Below are positions 10,505 through 20,335 of a stretch of 64,000 nt of DNA, one piece after another. The DNA lies in NCBI GenBank assembly GCA_948146395.1, contig OX411543.1, positions 23,255,026 to 23,319,025 of the forward strand, written 5' to 3'. The translations under genes were made by a program, and so were the position numbers. Every line of letters begins with the position of its first letter. Positions within the stretch are counted from its first letter, which is position 1. This DNA comes from Fragum whitleyi (lineage: Eukaryota; Mollusca; Bivalvia; Cardiida; Cardiidae). Under the pieces are notes generated by a model. It did no database searches. It saw only the letters and a program-made list of their open reading frames with translations, and was not told the DNA's origin.

Positions 10505-10705
10505 TTATATGCTTCCCTTTCCGGGTTTCCATGTCTTTTTCGGGAAATCTAAAAATCAATATTTTTATAAGTTTGGATTGCAGGGTAGATAGAAATTTGC
10601 TTCTAAGCCATGTTTTTGTCCATTTCGGATTTCTATGCCCCTTTCGGTTTTCTGAAAACCTTTCGGTTTTTCTTCATAGCCTTTCGGTCTCTTTCTGTAT
10701 TCTTA
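10505..10705 (-). repeat. Satellite fragment, inverted
   Basis: 'gtccatttcggatttc', 'cctttcggttt' and 'ttccatgtctttttcggg' are the reverse complement of satellite words at 7203-8985. About two diverged units are present. Confidence 0.75.
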
Positions 10706-10716
10706 TTGATAGATTG

Positions 10717-10900
10717 TATGGAGTTTAACGCCGCTTTCAACATTTTTTTCAGTTATATCGCGGCGGCTGTAGCTCTTTACAATGGTTTCCTGGTATTTCT
10801 CTCATCAGTACAACCACCACATCCTTTCCTAGTCCCCAGCTGCTATTTCACGTAGGTCTACGATTATCAACCCATTGGCGACAGAAAGATATACTAGTGT
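10717..10900 (-). mobile_element. tRNA-derived SINE (family B), body only
   Basis: The sequence matches the SINE at 23075-23347 across 'cgctttcaac', 'cagttatatcgcg.cgg', 'caatgg.ttcctggtatttct', 'catcctttcctag', 'ctgctat.tcac.taggt' and 'tacgattat'. The tRNA-like head is missing at the right end, so the copy is partial. Confidence 0.8.
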
Positions 10901-11598
10901 TATTTAAATTGAGTAAATTTTGTTAAGAAATTTTGAATACCTTTTATATGATATATGGTGAACAATAACTATGGTAAATCTAGTGGACTAGTAATTTGAT
11001 CTGATTAGGTCCTCAGAGGCTGCACTTCATTAGAAAATTTATAATATTGTCTATGGTCACTGTGGTTTGGCTCGGGCTGTTTTTGGTGTTAGTAGATTAC
11101 TTGCACCTACAATGGTCATGTGTTGAACTTCTGGGGCTTATTGGAGTTCGAATGGGCTCTTTGCTGACCTATCACAGATTTATTCTTTTTTGGTGTTTAC
11201 TGGGTCCATTTTCAGTTTTGGTTGGTATCAATTTAAACTCTCTTTGGTGAATCCTATTCAAAACCCAAAACCGTTGAAACATTAAAATGACAGAATATTT
11301 TATTACATTCAACTGCTTATTATCTTTTTTTTTTTGGCTTAAATTCATTTTATGGTTAAAGTAAGAATGTTGCTGATGCATTTTAATATAAAGCAGTGTT
11401 CATTGGTTTAAGTGGAGTCTCTGGGGGCCATAGATAGCATTCATTTTTCATTCATCATAACATTCCTTGGTTGTTGTTGTTGATCTAGTCATTTTTATTT
11501 TGGAGCTTTCTTCAAAGTTCTTCACATGTTTTGTTAACTGTTTTGTTACTCTGTAGCATTTAGACCTATACCCCGGTTAGGGGTCCAGGTCATTGAAT
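10901..11598. other. Unassigned
   Basis: AT-rich, with no coding or repeat signature I can name. Short frames here show no motif. Confidence 0.45.
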
Positions 11599-11599
11599 A

Positions 11600-11722
11600 A
11601 AACTTTCAAAACCTTCAAACAAATAGTCGGAAAGAATGAGTGTCGCCGTCGGGGATCAAACTCGGGACCTCTAGATTGAAAGTCCGATGCGCTACCACTT
11701 GCGTTATGACGGTGGCTCACCT
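11600..11722 (-). mobile_element. SINE head fragment (family B-like)
   Basis: On the minus strand from 11722 there is a tRNA-like block, 'cgtcataacgcaagtgg' then 'gagtttgatccc' (B-box-like). It parallels the head at 23260-23347, including 'gtcggaaag' just beyond it. It may be the displaced head of the partial copy at 10717-10900 or a separate insertion. Confidence 0.65.
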
Positions 11723-11759
11723 TTATTTTTAAAAATTAAGATTTGCGGCGTTTGCGATT

Positions 11760-11935
11760 AGATAGAAATTGTTTTTAGCAACGTTTTCGTCCATTTCGGT
11801 TTTCAATGTCACTTTCGGTCTCTTTCTGTATCCAAAATGCAAGATTAGGGCAATTTTTAATTTCAGGATTAATAGAAATATTCGGCTTTTTCAGCAATAG
11901 TTTCTACCATTTCGGTTTTTCAATCAGCATGAGGG
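11760..11935 (-). repeat. Satellite fragment, inverted
   Basis: 'cgtccatttcggttttcaa', 'ctttcggtctctttctgta' and 'tgcaagattagggcaattt' are reverse complements of satellite words of 7203-8985. Confidence 0.75.
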
Positions 11936-12034
11936 CCGCCGTTGTACCAAAGTCAACTTGTACTCAATTAACCCTACAGTAGACTCAATTGTGTGGATTG
12001 AGCTTTTTCAAAAATAATGGGCGTCCATTCGTAT

Positions 12035-13390
12035 CCATCTATTTATACTGCCTAACTCCCCTTTCAGGTATTACTGGCAGGTGAGTGTCTGTGCTAGAAT
12101 AAAAACTGTTAGTCATTGGTTAGAGTGCCAAAATTTAAAAATATTGTCAGTGTTAGATTAAAAGATCCTTTAAAACAATGTTGGTCATTCAGGGACGGCT
12201 CACTACCTGAAAAGAATAAAGACCCTTCTTGAACGTTGCGATTTCAGGTTGCTTTACGATTGTTTCTGGTAGGCTGTTCCAAAGTATCACTGTGTAAGGA
12301 AAAAAAGAATATTTAAAGCAGGAAGCATTTGTGTGGTTCTGTTATGCATATGTCTCCTAATTGGTCTTTCGAGATAAGTTGGTATGGGTACTGCAACAAA
12401 ACTATAAACAATTTTATAAAACGCGGTGACTCTGGGGATGTCGCGTCTGTAGCGAAGAGTTTGCCAGCTGAGCTCCTTCTGTATGCAGGTGACACTGTGG
12501 TAATAAGAAAGATTATTTTGAACCCATCTTGCTGCTCTACGTTGTACTTTTTCTACTTTGTTGATAGGATGTTGTGTAGGGGTTCCAAATAGTTGATGCG
12601 TATTCTACCTGGGGTCTAGCCATAGTTTTGTACGCTTTTCTCTGATCTTCTTATTTCTGGTCAGGATGTTTCTGCGGAGAAAACCTAATGTTTTATTTGC
12701 AATTGATGTTATATTATCAATATGCTTGTTCCAGGAAAGTTCTGTAGATATAGTAACTCATAGGTATAAGAATTGTCCACAGTTTCCAGAACTTATCCGT
12801 GTAGCCTTTAATCAAAGGAAATCTTTTTTCTTCTTCTAAGTAATATTTAGGACAATGCATTTGCTGGGGTTAAACTCCATTTCCAATTTTTATTCTCCCA
12901 CTGCATTAACTTGCCTAGATCTTTTTGCAGGATGATACAGTCTTGATTGTTATGTATAGCTAAATAAACGGCAGTGCCATCTTCAAACAATCTGACTTGG
13001 GAGGTGATGGTGTTAGGAATGTCATCTATATGTAAAATAACAGAAGAGGACCAAGCACCCAACCCTGAGGTACTCCTGGCGTGACTGGTATCCATCTTCT
13101 AAGACTACTTTTTGTGTTCTGCCTAAAAGAGTAGCATTGTTTACGACATGTTCCTGCAATTCATACAAAAGTTTTAGGTGGCTATCTTTATCAAAAGCCT
13201 TGCCTTACAAAACTAGATCAGTTTGTTTTCCTTCAGTGAGGTTTCTGGCAGGATGGTCGGTCAGTTGCAGCAGCTGGATTTCACACGAGCGCCGTTCTCT
13301 GAAGCCATGCTGTAAGTCATAAAGAATATTATTTTTGTAAAAATGTTAAGTTAGATTTGATGCTACAGTCTGTTCAAGAACTTTACACAA
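12035..13390 (-). pseudogene. CR1-like LINE reverse transcriptase, decayed
   Basis: Read on the minus strand, the remains run in order: 'CKVLEQTVASN' (13390-13350), 'ERRSCETQLLQL' (about 13285), 'KAFDKDSHLKLL', then 'IDDIPNTITSQVRLFEDG' at the catalytic block (about 13040-12975, with FEDG in place of FADD). A thumb region, the 3' end matching the terminal 'WNSLPE' region at 1095-1500, and a 3' UTR ending in 'gcctaactcccctttc' then ATCTA repeats follow. Several frameshifts and stops are present and the N-terminal part and endonuclease are missing. The 5' side is cut exactly where a different repeat terminus begins at 13391. Confidence 0.85.
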
Positions 13391-13730
13391 CCCGTACGAA
13401 AAACTATAGCGGATTCCGCTTGGGAAATAGGCGTAAATGAGACGGAAATGAAGCGGAAATGGTCATTTACGCTTGTAACTCAGGCGTAAGTTTAATTTAC
13501 GTCTCTGCTACATCATAAAGTACTGGCGGAATACATCAGTAATAACGGGCGTAAAATGAATTCAAAGCGGAATTTCATTTCTATTCAGTTTTACAGGTGT
13601 ACTTCAACACTTTAACTTTTTCTAGAGACGGATTTTACAGACTTAGCATTTTTATGGAAGCGGAAAGACACTTTCAGCAAGCGTAAAATAACGTAAACTT
13701 TTGTAAGAGGCGTATTTTTCTTACTTAAAC
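13391..13730 (+). repeat. Motif-array terminus, gcgtaaa/gcggaaa (left)
   Basis: It begins 'cccgtacgaaaaac' immediately after LINE sequence, then iterates 'aggcgtaaat', 'gcggaaatg', 'gacggaaatg', 'aagcgtaaaa' in direct orientation for about 340 bp. An inverted counterpart lies at 32867-33289, ending 'tttttcgtacagg'. The architecture resembles the motif-array TIRs at 851-1951 and 2324-7193. Confidence 0.7.
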
Positions 13731-15110
13731 ATTCAATGTGAAAGAAATCATCATTGTAGGGAAAATTCATGCTGCGATATAAAAATATCGAAAGAGGCAT
13801 AAACTCCTTTCAATCAATCTTTCACTTACCCTTGAAATGTTATGTCCAATGTTCAAGTTTTTATGCTGAAAATCAGTGAACTTCAAAAAATGACCTTGAC
13901 CTTGGCAAATGACCTTGACTTTACTACCCACAAGAAGACTGTCACAAGCAATTCATATGTAAAATATCAATCTATATCACTTACCATTACAAAGTTAGAG
14001 CAAATGTAATTTTTTTTATCTTTTATCTTGACTGATGACCAAGAACTCCAACAGAAAGGTCTTGTCCCAAGCATTCATCATACATGTGAAATATGAAGGC
14101 TCCCCCCATCCCCCCCCCCCCAAAAAAAAACACCAAAAACCAAAATTACTAATATACTTACAAAAAATCTTCTTATTCTCAAGTAAATATCTTTAAATAT
14201 GCCCAAAGTTTCTGAAAATATTTTTTAAAGAATATCTACAAGCTTATTTACTTTACCCAAACGAATGCAGTTGATAATGTCCAAGTTTAAAAATGACCAG
14301 GACTCCAGTTTATAGAAATCCAAAATGGCTGCCGATTTTAAATGAAATTTCGGTTGACATATTTTTTTTGGCTTATTTCCTTTCACTTTGGGAAGAATAT
14401 CACATAGAAGGTATGTAAAAGCAGTAATTTGATGATTTTCAATAGAATCTTGTCCCATAGGGCTCAAAATAAGTTATTTTCAAATATAAGAAAACTTATA
14501 ACTCAGTTAATAGTGAGTCCCTCGGAATGCAAAAATTGAAAAAAATGATTCCATGGTTTGAATGATTTAAGCCAAAATTCATAATTCCAAATATTATTAA
14601 ACCCACATTAAACCTTGTTACCCCAAAGGTACAGAAGAATTATATGAAATGGATATATCAAATTGTATTAATTTATGTAGATTCGTACCAATAAACTTTC
14701 CACTCTATGTCCTATTTCAGCGACATGTTTTTAGAGTATATTGTGCAGCGCTCTCAATAAGGGCCCAAAACAGGAATTTTTGTAATGCTATGTTGGATTT
14801 TCAGGATTTTCTTTTACAAATTAAGGACCCCCCCCCTTCCAAACATCTCCCTTTCATACACATATGGGGCCCCTCTTGATGAAAGTACACCTCTGTATTT
14901 TTTCATCGAGGGTTTGTTTCCTGCTGGTAGTAGTACTTGATACTACCCAGGAAAAGGGAAGGGGTGGTATAACTTATTCCTTTATTTATCTACAATTTTT
15001 AAATCTCAGGTGATTCTAATGTATCTTATATCTCCATTTTACAAGTAAACTTATTTGTGACTATCTAATATTTATAACCTGCTTTCTATTCATTTAAATT
15101 TCATTACCTT
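13731..15110. other. Unassigned; old interspersed repeats
   Basis: Contains 'tgaccttgaccttggcaa'-type words common in bivalve repeats (13890-13920), a C12/A9 homopolymer block (about 14110-14130) and AT-rich DNA. No recognisable frame. Confidence 0.45.
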
Positions 15111-15320
15111 TTTGTAAGTTGAAAATGTTTTATATGTATGCTTTTAACTATATGTCTTATGATTTTCTAACCCATGTATGCTTAATATATTATGTTAACC
15201 TTAGAATGCTTTTTATGTTAGTCGGTTCAAAAGCTACTGTTAGCTTTGTTTGTTGTTATGCTGTCTTGCCGACTTTAAATAAATCTTATCTTATCTTATC
15301 TTATATCTTATCTTATCTTT
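15111..15320 (+). mobile_element. Probable LINE 3' UTR with ATCTT-repeat tail
   Basis: The AT-rich sequence ends 'tgccgactttaaataa' then (ATCTT)n-type repeats at about 15284-15319. Short tandem-repeat 3' tails are typical of CR1-like and Jockey-group LINEs. No coding part remains, so the assignment rests on the tail. Confidence 0.45.
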
Positions 15321-15940
15321 CACTTTGTAAATGCTCCTTTCCTTGTTAGAATAAATTTTATTGTTCCCAAAGTCCATTATTAATGGTTGTTTTTTAAATA
15401 TAAACTTCCAAGGGTTAAAACTTATAGCTTTAACTTTTAGCTGTAGGTACGAAATTTGGTTGCTAAATCACCCTTTATTTCTTTATATGAATTTTGGAAA
15501 CTAATATGAGGAACTGAAGTTTCTATTTGGAATTGCTCTGTAGATGTTTCTTGTTTGATGGACCTAGGAAATGCTGCTTACCAAAATTTTAGTTATGATG
15601 TTTTAATATCCTTTGATATAACGCAGCTTTATTCCATCACCCCGGGCTTTTTTCAGGTATTTTGGGAAAGGGCCCCTGGCCCCAAATTGGGAAAAACTTA
15701 TCTACAAGAGCCTTAATTTATGGGAAAAAAAACTTGAATAAATTAAATTACATTTGCTTTAATAATCAAACTAGCTTATACACATCCCATGACACTCAAA
15801 TGTATAGTTTTCTAGCTTTTCTGGCCCTGAAGTTCATGCAACATTGAACTGGGTGGGTCACTAAGATCTATAACAATAATCATTAAGTTTTGTACGGTGC
15901 CCTGGGTCAGAGAACTTCAAAGGCTTGTACATATGATATT
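15321..15940. other. Unassigned
   Basis: Noncoding sequence with a GC-rich patch at 15640-15700 ('gggcccctggcccc'). No gene seen. Confidence 0.4.
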
Positions 15941-15945
15941 CAAGT

Positions 15946-16132
15946 GACCGAGTCCACAGGTAACCAACACAGGTGGGGATAGTATAATATTACGAAATAT
16001 TAACCACAAAAAATCGTAACAAGAACCTTTTTATCAAAATAATTATATTGAAAATAATTGAATTATTGATCATATTTTTTTGTGATGAATTTTTACACAA
16101 TCCCCACCTGTGTTGGCTACCTGTGACTGAGC
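15946..16132. repeat. Foldback repeat, about 190 bp
   Basis: 'caggtaaccaacacaggtgg' (15957-15976) and its near-perfect inverted partner 'cacctgtgttggctacctg' (16105-16123) enclose an AT-rich loop of about 120 bp. Probably a small MITE; target duplication not identified. Confidence 0.7.
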
Positions 16133-16139
16133 CCAGATC

Positions 16140-17690
16140 TCCAGTTTCACTTTCTGAGCCAGGTTCTCTATTCACATTTGTGTGAGTTTGATAATGCTGA
16201 ATTGTAGAAAATTCAGTGACTTGTTGTTTTCTAGTCACTTGATCAGAAGTACTGGCCCCGGGAAAAGTTACTCGGTCAAAAATAGGGCATGACTAATAGC
16301 CATTGACATTACTGGTCCAAGGTTTTGGGGAATTGTTGTCACCTATCTCAGTGTAAACAGTTGTACAGCCAAATGAATCAAGTTTCAAACAAGGTTTTGA
16401 ATCTCATTTTCGAAGTCTCTTCACAAAGGATGAATTAACTATTGTGTGAGCCCGACATCACAAACTTATTTCATATTTCCCCGCTTTTATAATTCTGCCG
16501 TTGTTGACATCATCACTTAGAGTACGAAACTACGATCTTTAATTTGTTATTATTAACAGTAAAGCTATTTGAAAATATTTTTTCGAGAGATTGACTTCCA
16601 GCATGCAAAGACTTACCGCTTTAGTACGAGGGGACCATAATTATTATCGATATTTTCGAATTTGACTAGCTTTACACGAATGGTTACTCGGCACTTATAC
16701 ATGTCGTACTTTGAAATGTTTATCAACGTCAAGTGCATTTTCTACTTATCTATTCTTCGTTAAGAAAAAAAAATGAACATAGCTTTGGGATTTTTTTATT
16801 CGAATTGGGAGAAAAATGGGGCCGTTTCGGATTGGGAATGGGGCTGAATTTCGGCCCCGCAGGAACAGGGGAAAAAGCACTGCCACCCCCCCCCCCCCCC
16901 TGTCTATCCAAGGGTGACGAACATTCTACTGGCAGTGTGCAAAAATGTTCAGGCAGTTGAACCTTAACTTATTAATATAATTGAACTTATGCTGAATTAT
17001 CTGAATAACTAAGACAAAATATCTCTCGCCAGACATTTTGTTGGAGTCAACTTTTAAATGACGTAATTGGGATTTTTCGTGTTCTTCGAGGATGCCGTTT
17101 ATAGACGAGGGTAGTCGATTGATCTTTCAGAAATGTTTTCCGGTAGCGCCTTTTTTTCACTTCGAATAAATTACCCATAGATCTATTCTAGGCTCTTACA
17201 AAGCAATATTTCGAAATTTTATCAGTCAGAGCTGTATGAATTCTTTTTGATCTTAGGAGTATTCCACTGATTCGAATTTCATTTGTTTCAAAAGGCCTTT
17301 CAAAGGACCCTCGCGATGTGTATCTGACAAAGAAAGAGAATGACAGAAGCTGTAATGACGCTAGGCGTTGTCCAATACCATGTACGTTACATATGACTTG
17401 TTTTTGTCAGCTATAATGTATGCTCGCGTTGATTATCAATAGACGTCTGGGTCAAATAACAGGGCGTTTTTCTTGAATCTCGGACATTTTTTACGTCAAA
17501 GACTCTGATTTTCTGGATGTAATTTCTGAAATTTTGGATTTACATTACGTCGATGTCCGCTTATTGAGAGCACTGTGCATTCTATTCACAATATAAGTTA
17601 AAATATTTTTTCAAGCAATCACCTTAATATATGAATGAATTTTCCAAGTGTGTATTTACTGTATTGACCACTTACAAGCGTTATTTCTAA
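16140..17690. other. Unassigned
   Basis: Contains a C-run (about 16886-16900) and a patch of 'gggaatggggc' words (16800-16865). No coding domain is seen. Confidence 0.4.
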
Positions 17691-17697
17691 TTTCCAG

Positions 17698-17908
17698 GCA
17701 AAGTTTGTCCTCCTGAACCTATTAGAATTATGCTGGACTGATTTACTGTTAAAAGAGGCCATGAGAAGGCAGCCTATCATCTAACCGAACAGTTTGGGGC
17801 AGAAGACCTGATTTAAGGACTTTCAGGGATCAAAAGATCAACAAAACAAGGCACTTATCATCAGTACTGGGAGGAGATGGGTTATGAAATCTAACAAGAT
17901 TGTATCAA
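17698..17908 (+). other. Exon-like block of unknown transcript
   Basis: A polypyrimidine tract and 'ttccag' precede 17698, and 'caag/tatgtatg', readable as a GTATGT donor, follows near 17909. Base composition is less AT-rich than the surroundings. No frame runs through it, so it would be noncoding or a pseudo-exon. It could pair with 19229-19385. It may also be repeat-derived. Confidence 0.25.
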
Positions 17909-17909
17909 G

Positions 17910-19228
17910 TATGTATGAAAGGTATTTACAAATCCATTTCACTTAAAATTATTGGGTGCATTTCCATTTTTTTTTCAAATAACCATATCATTGATTTTTT
18001 TCCTTGTATTGTAACAATCAATTTGCTGAGGCTTGAGTTTGCCCCACAGAATATTTTAGGTAGGACACATAGATGAAACTGTGCAACACACCCAATATTT
18101 TAACACAAAAAAATTTGCTCAACATCCCCAATACATAGTTTTGATACTTTTTGCCTTATACAAATCATACAGTGAATTTAGTTAAAGTTTTTTTTCACGT
18201 TTTGACGCTTTAAAGCTACTCTTGCACAGATTGGAAAAATGTGATTTTTGAAAATTTTCGTAAAATCAATCGGAAGAAACAACCTCATCAACTAAAAGGC
18301 TTTAAAATAACAAGATTCAATCTGGTAATGAATGGAAAGAAAGACTGATATTCATGAATTAAGCGATATTCATTCTGAAAAAATAAAGCAACTACTGTCG
18401 CCTTAAAAGTAATTCTTCAGTTTCGAGTAAACTATTTATGCATGTGCATTCCGCATTATTACCCTATTCAATCAAAGATAGAGGTTAAATTATTTGACAG
18501 TTGGAAATTTCATATCAATACAAGCAAATAATGAAAGATTATTCACGGAAAGTTACTTTTTATTAATTTATAGACTGGAAATACATAGACTGGACCCCTT
18601 ACTGATCTTGACACTTCCAACAAATAATTTACAAAGTTGTTGAAATATGTTATTTTTTGTGCCAATGACCTTCGGTCATTCTTAATCGTCTAAAAATGCA
18701 CACATTTCCGAATCTAAGAACAAGTTTTGTATTTTTCTATGAAAAACTATGAAAGAGCAGCTTTAAGTATTTGGAATTAGGTTTAGTAAATATTTGAGAA
18801 GAAAGTGTGAAGAAATCATATGGTTACTCAATTTGGGATTGTGAAAGATCACAGATTTATAAATAGATAAACTGCTAAATAACCCTTGCAGGGATAATTC
18901 TGGTTCAGAATGTCATGTGCAAAGATATCTCATTTAGCCAAATGAAATGAGAAATTAAAATTTCTGGCAATTTTACCAAGAACTTAAACTTTTCTGGTTT
19001 TCAAAAGAAAATCAGTTGTCGACTAAATCTAGAATTTAGATAAAGTTGGAACATAAAAAAAGAAATTAATAAGTTGTTATTTACAACTTATTAATTTAAT
19101 CTTTTATGAACATACAAAATAAAAGCTTTAATATCAAGCTATAGTTTGTGAAAATTCTCATTAGAGAAAGCACAAAGTTGTATAGTTTTGGGCCAAGTAA
19201 TGTGATGATTTTTTGTTTTATTTTTCAG
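17910..19228. other. Unassigned AT-rich DNA with one perfect hairpin
   Basis: Low complexity with no frames. A perfect 15-bp hairpin, 'aaattaataagttgt' / 'acaacttattaattt', lies at 19063-19097 with a 5-base loop. Confidence 0.5.
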
Positions 19229-19385
19229 AATATGTCAATTCCAGTCCGGCTTGATGGTCATTCTACATTCTGGACAAAAATGGTTGAAAAAGATGAGGAA
19301 TTTACAGAGAAGATTCACTAAACAGAAATGGCTGAATATCAAGAATAATTTGGTGACTGAAAATAAAGAAATTTGAAAAAGTTTT
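19229..19385 (+). other. Possible terminal exon with polyadenylation signal
   Basis: 'tttatttttcag' looks like a 3' splice site. The block then begins 'aatatgtcaattccag', has a short frame (about 29 codons from the ATG at about 19232) and ends near an 'aataaa' at about 19363. Together with 17698-17908 this could be a spliced transcript. No homology is recognised. Confidence 0.25.
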
Positions 19386-20191
19386 GAAGTAATATTACAT
19401 AATGTATAAATTTATCCTTCTTCTTATGTGAAAGTTGTCATTTTTTTGCTTGGCTGTACTAGAACATAAAAATTGAAGTTTTTCATCATGCTGTCGTTGT
19501 ATCTCTGTCATTATTTAGAATACAATTGTATAGAGATCTGCTTGAAATTTTCCATATGTGTTCACTATATGATCTACTGTGGAAAACTGTGTGCCCCTTT
19601 TTAACTGATTTTTTTTTATCTGGATCATCTAGCCAAGCATTGGCGCCAACAGAGCTATAGGTGTATTTTATAAACTGCGCTCTGATGTAGGCGCTGGGTC
19701 CATTATCATAGGTATTAAAAGCAAATGATAGGAATTTAACCTGACCCATTCGCTGCAATTATGAAAGTGCATGTTTGAGTGAACCTTACGTTTTAAGACA
19801 CGTATAAACGTTGATTTACAAGGTAAATTGTTAACTTTCTTAAAGCGCTATATAAACCTGTTTTATCCTTTTCCAACAAATGCCACGATAATTTAACGGT
19901 AAAAAGTTGATTTCATGGATCACCGCGCAAAATCTACCTATAGCGATTTCCCTTTCAAAATGATGATTTATATTATTCATCAAATACTTTGTTGTGGGTA
20001 CTCATTTGAAATGTTTCATCAATTCATTCCCTTTGAGCACACACAAAATAGGGTAAAGGTTAAAAAAAATGCAGCTCTAAAGTCTGAGTAATTATGCCAT
20101 TCAAATAAAATTTTGATCTATAGCTCTAAGCTCAATGTAAAAATTGGGCACGTAACTATGGATTTTCAGTGATCAATACTTAAAACTTGTC
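19386..20191. other. Unassigned, left flank of the Gypsy element
   Basis: No recognisable gene. It ends in 'ctag' (20192-20195), the left copy of the Gypsy target duplication. Confidence 0.5.
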
Positions 20192-20195
20192 CTAG

Positions 20196-20335
20196 TGTAG
20201 CGAATTTGAATGGGTACGAGTATACTCAAAATCATTAAAGGATGTCAACAAGGTTATTCCCCTTTCTTCTTTCGGCGCCATCTATTCAAAAAGGAAGACC
20301 TCGTTATATCAGCTTATTTTCGGTTAGTTTTCCAT
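20196..20335 (+). repeat. Left LTR, segment 1
   Basis: It matches the right LTR from its first base ('tgtagcgaatttgaatggg' against 'tgtagtgaatttgaatggg') to 'ttagttttcc', where the 2.09-kb element interrupts. The LTR continues at 22432 and again at 24446. Confidence 0.92.
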
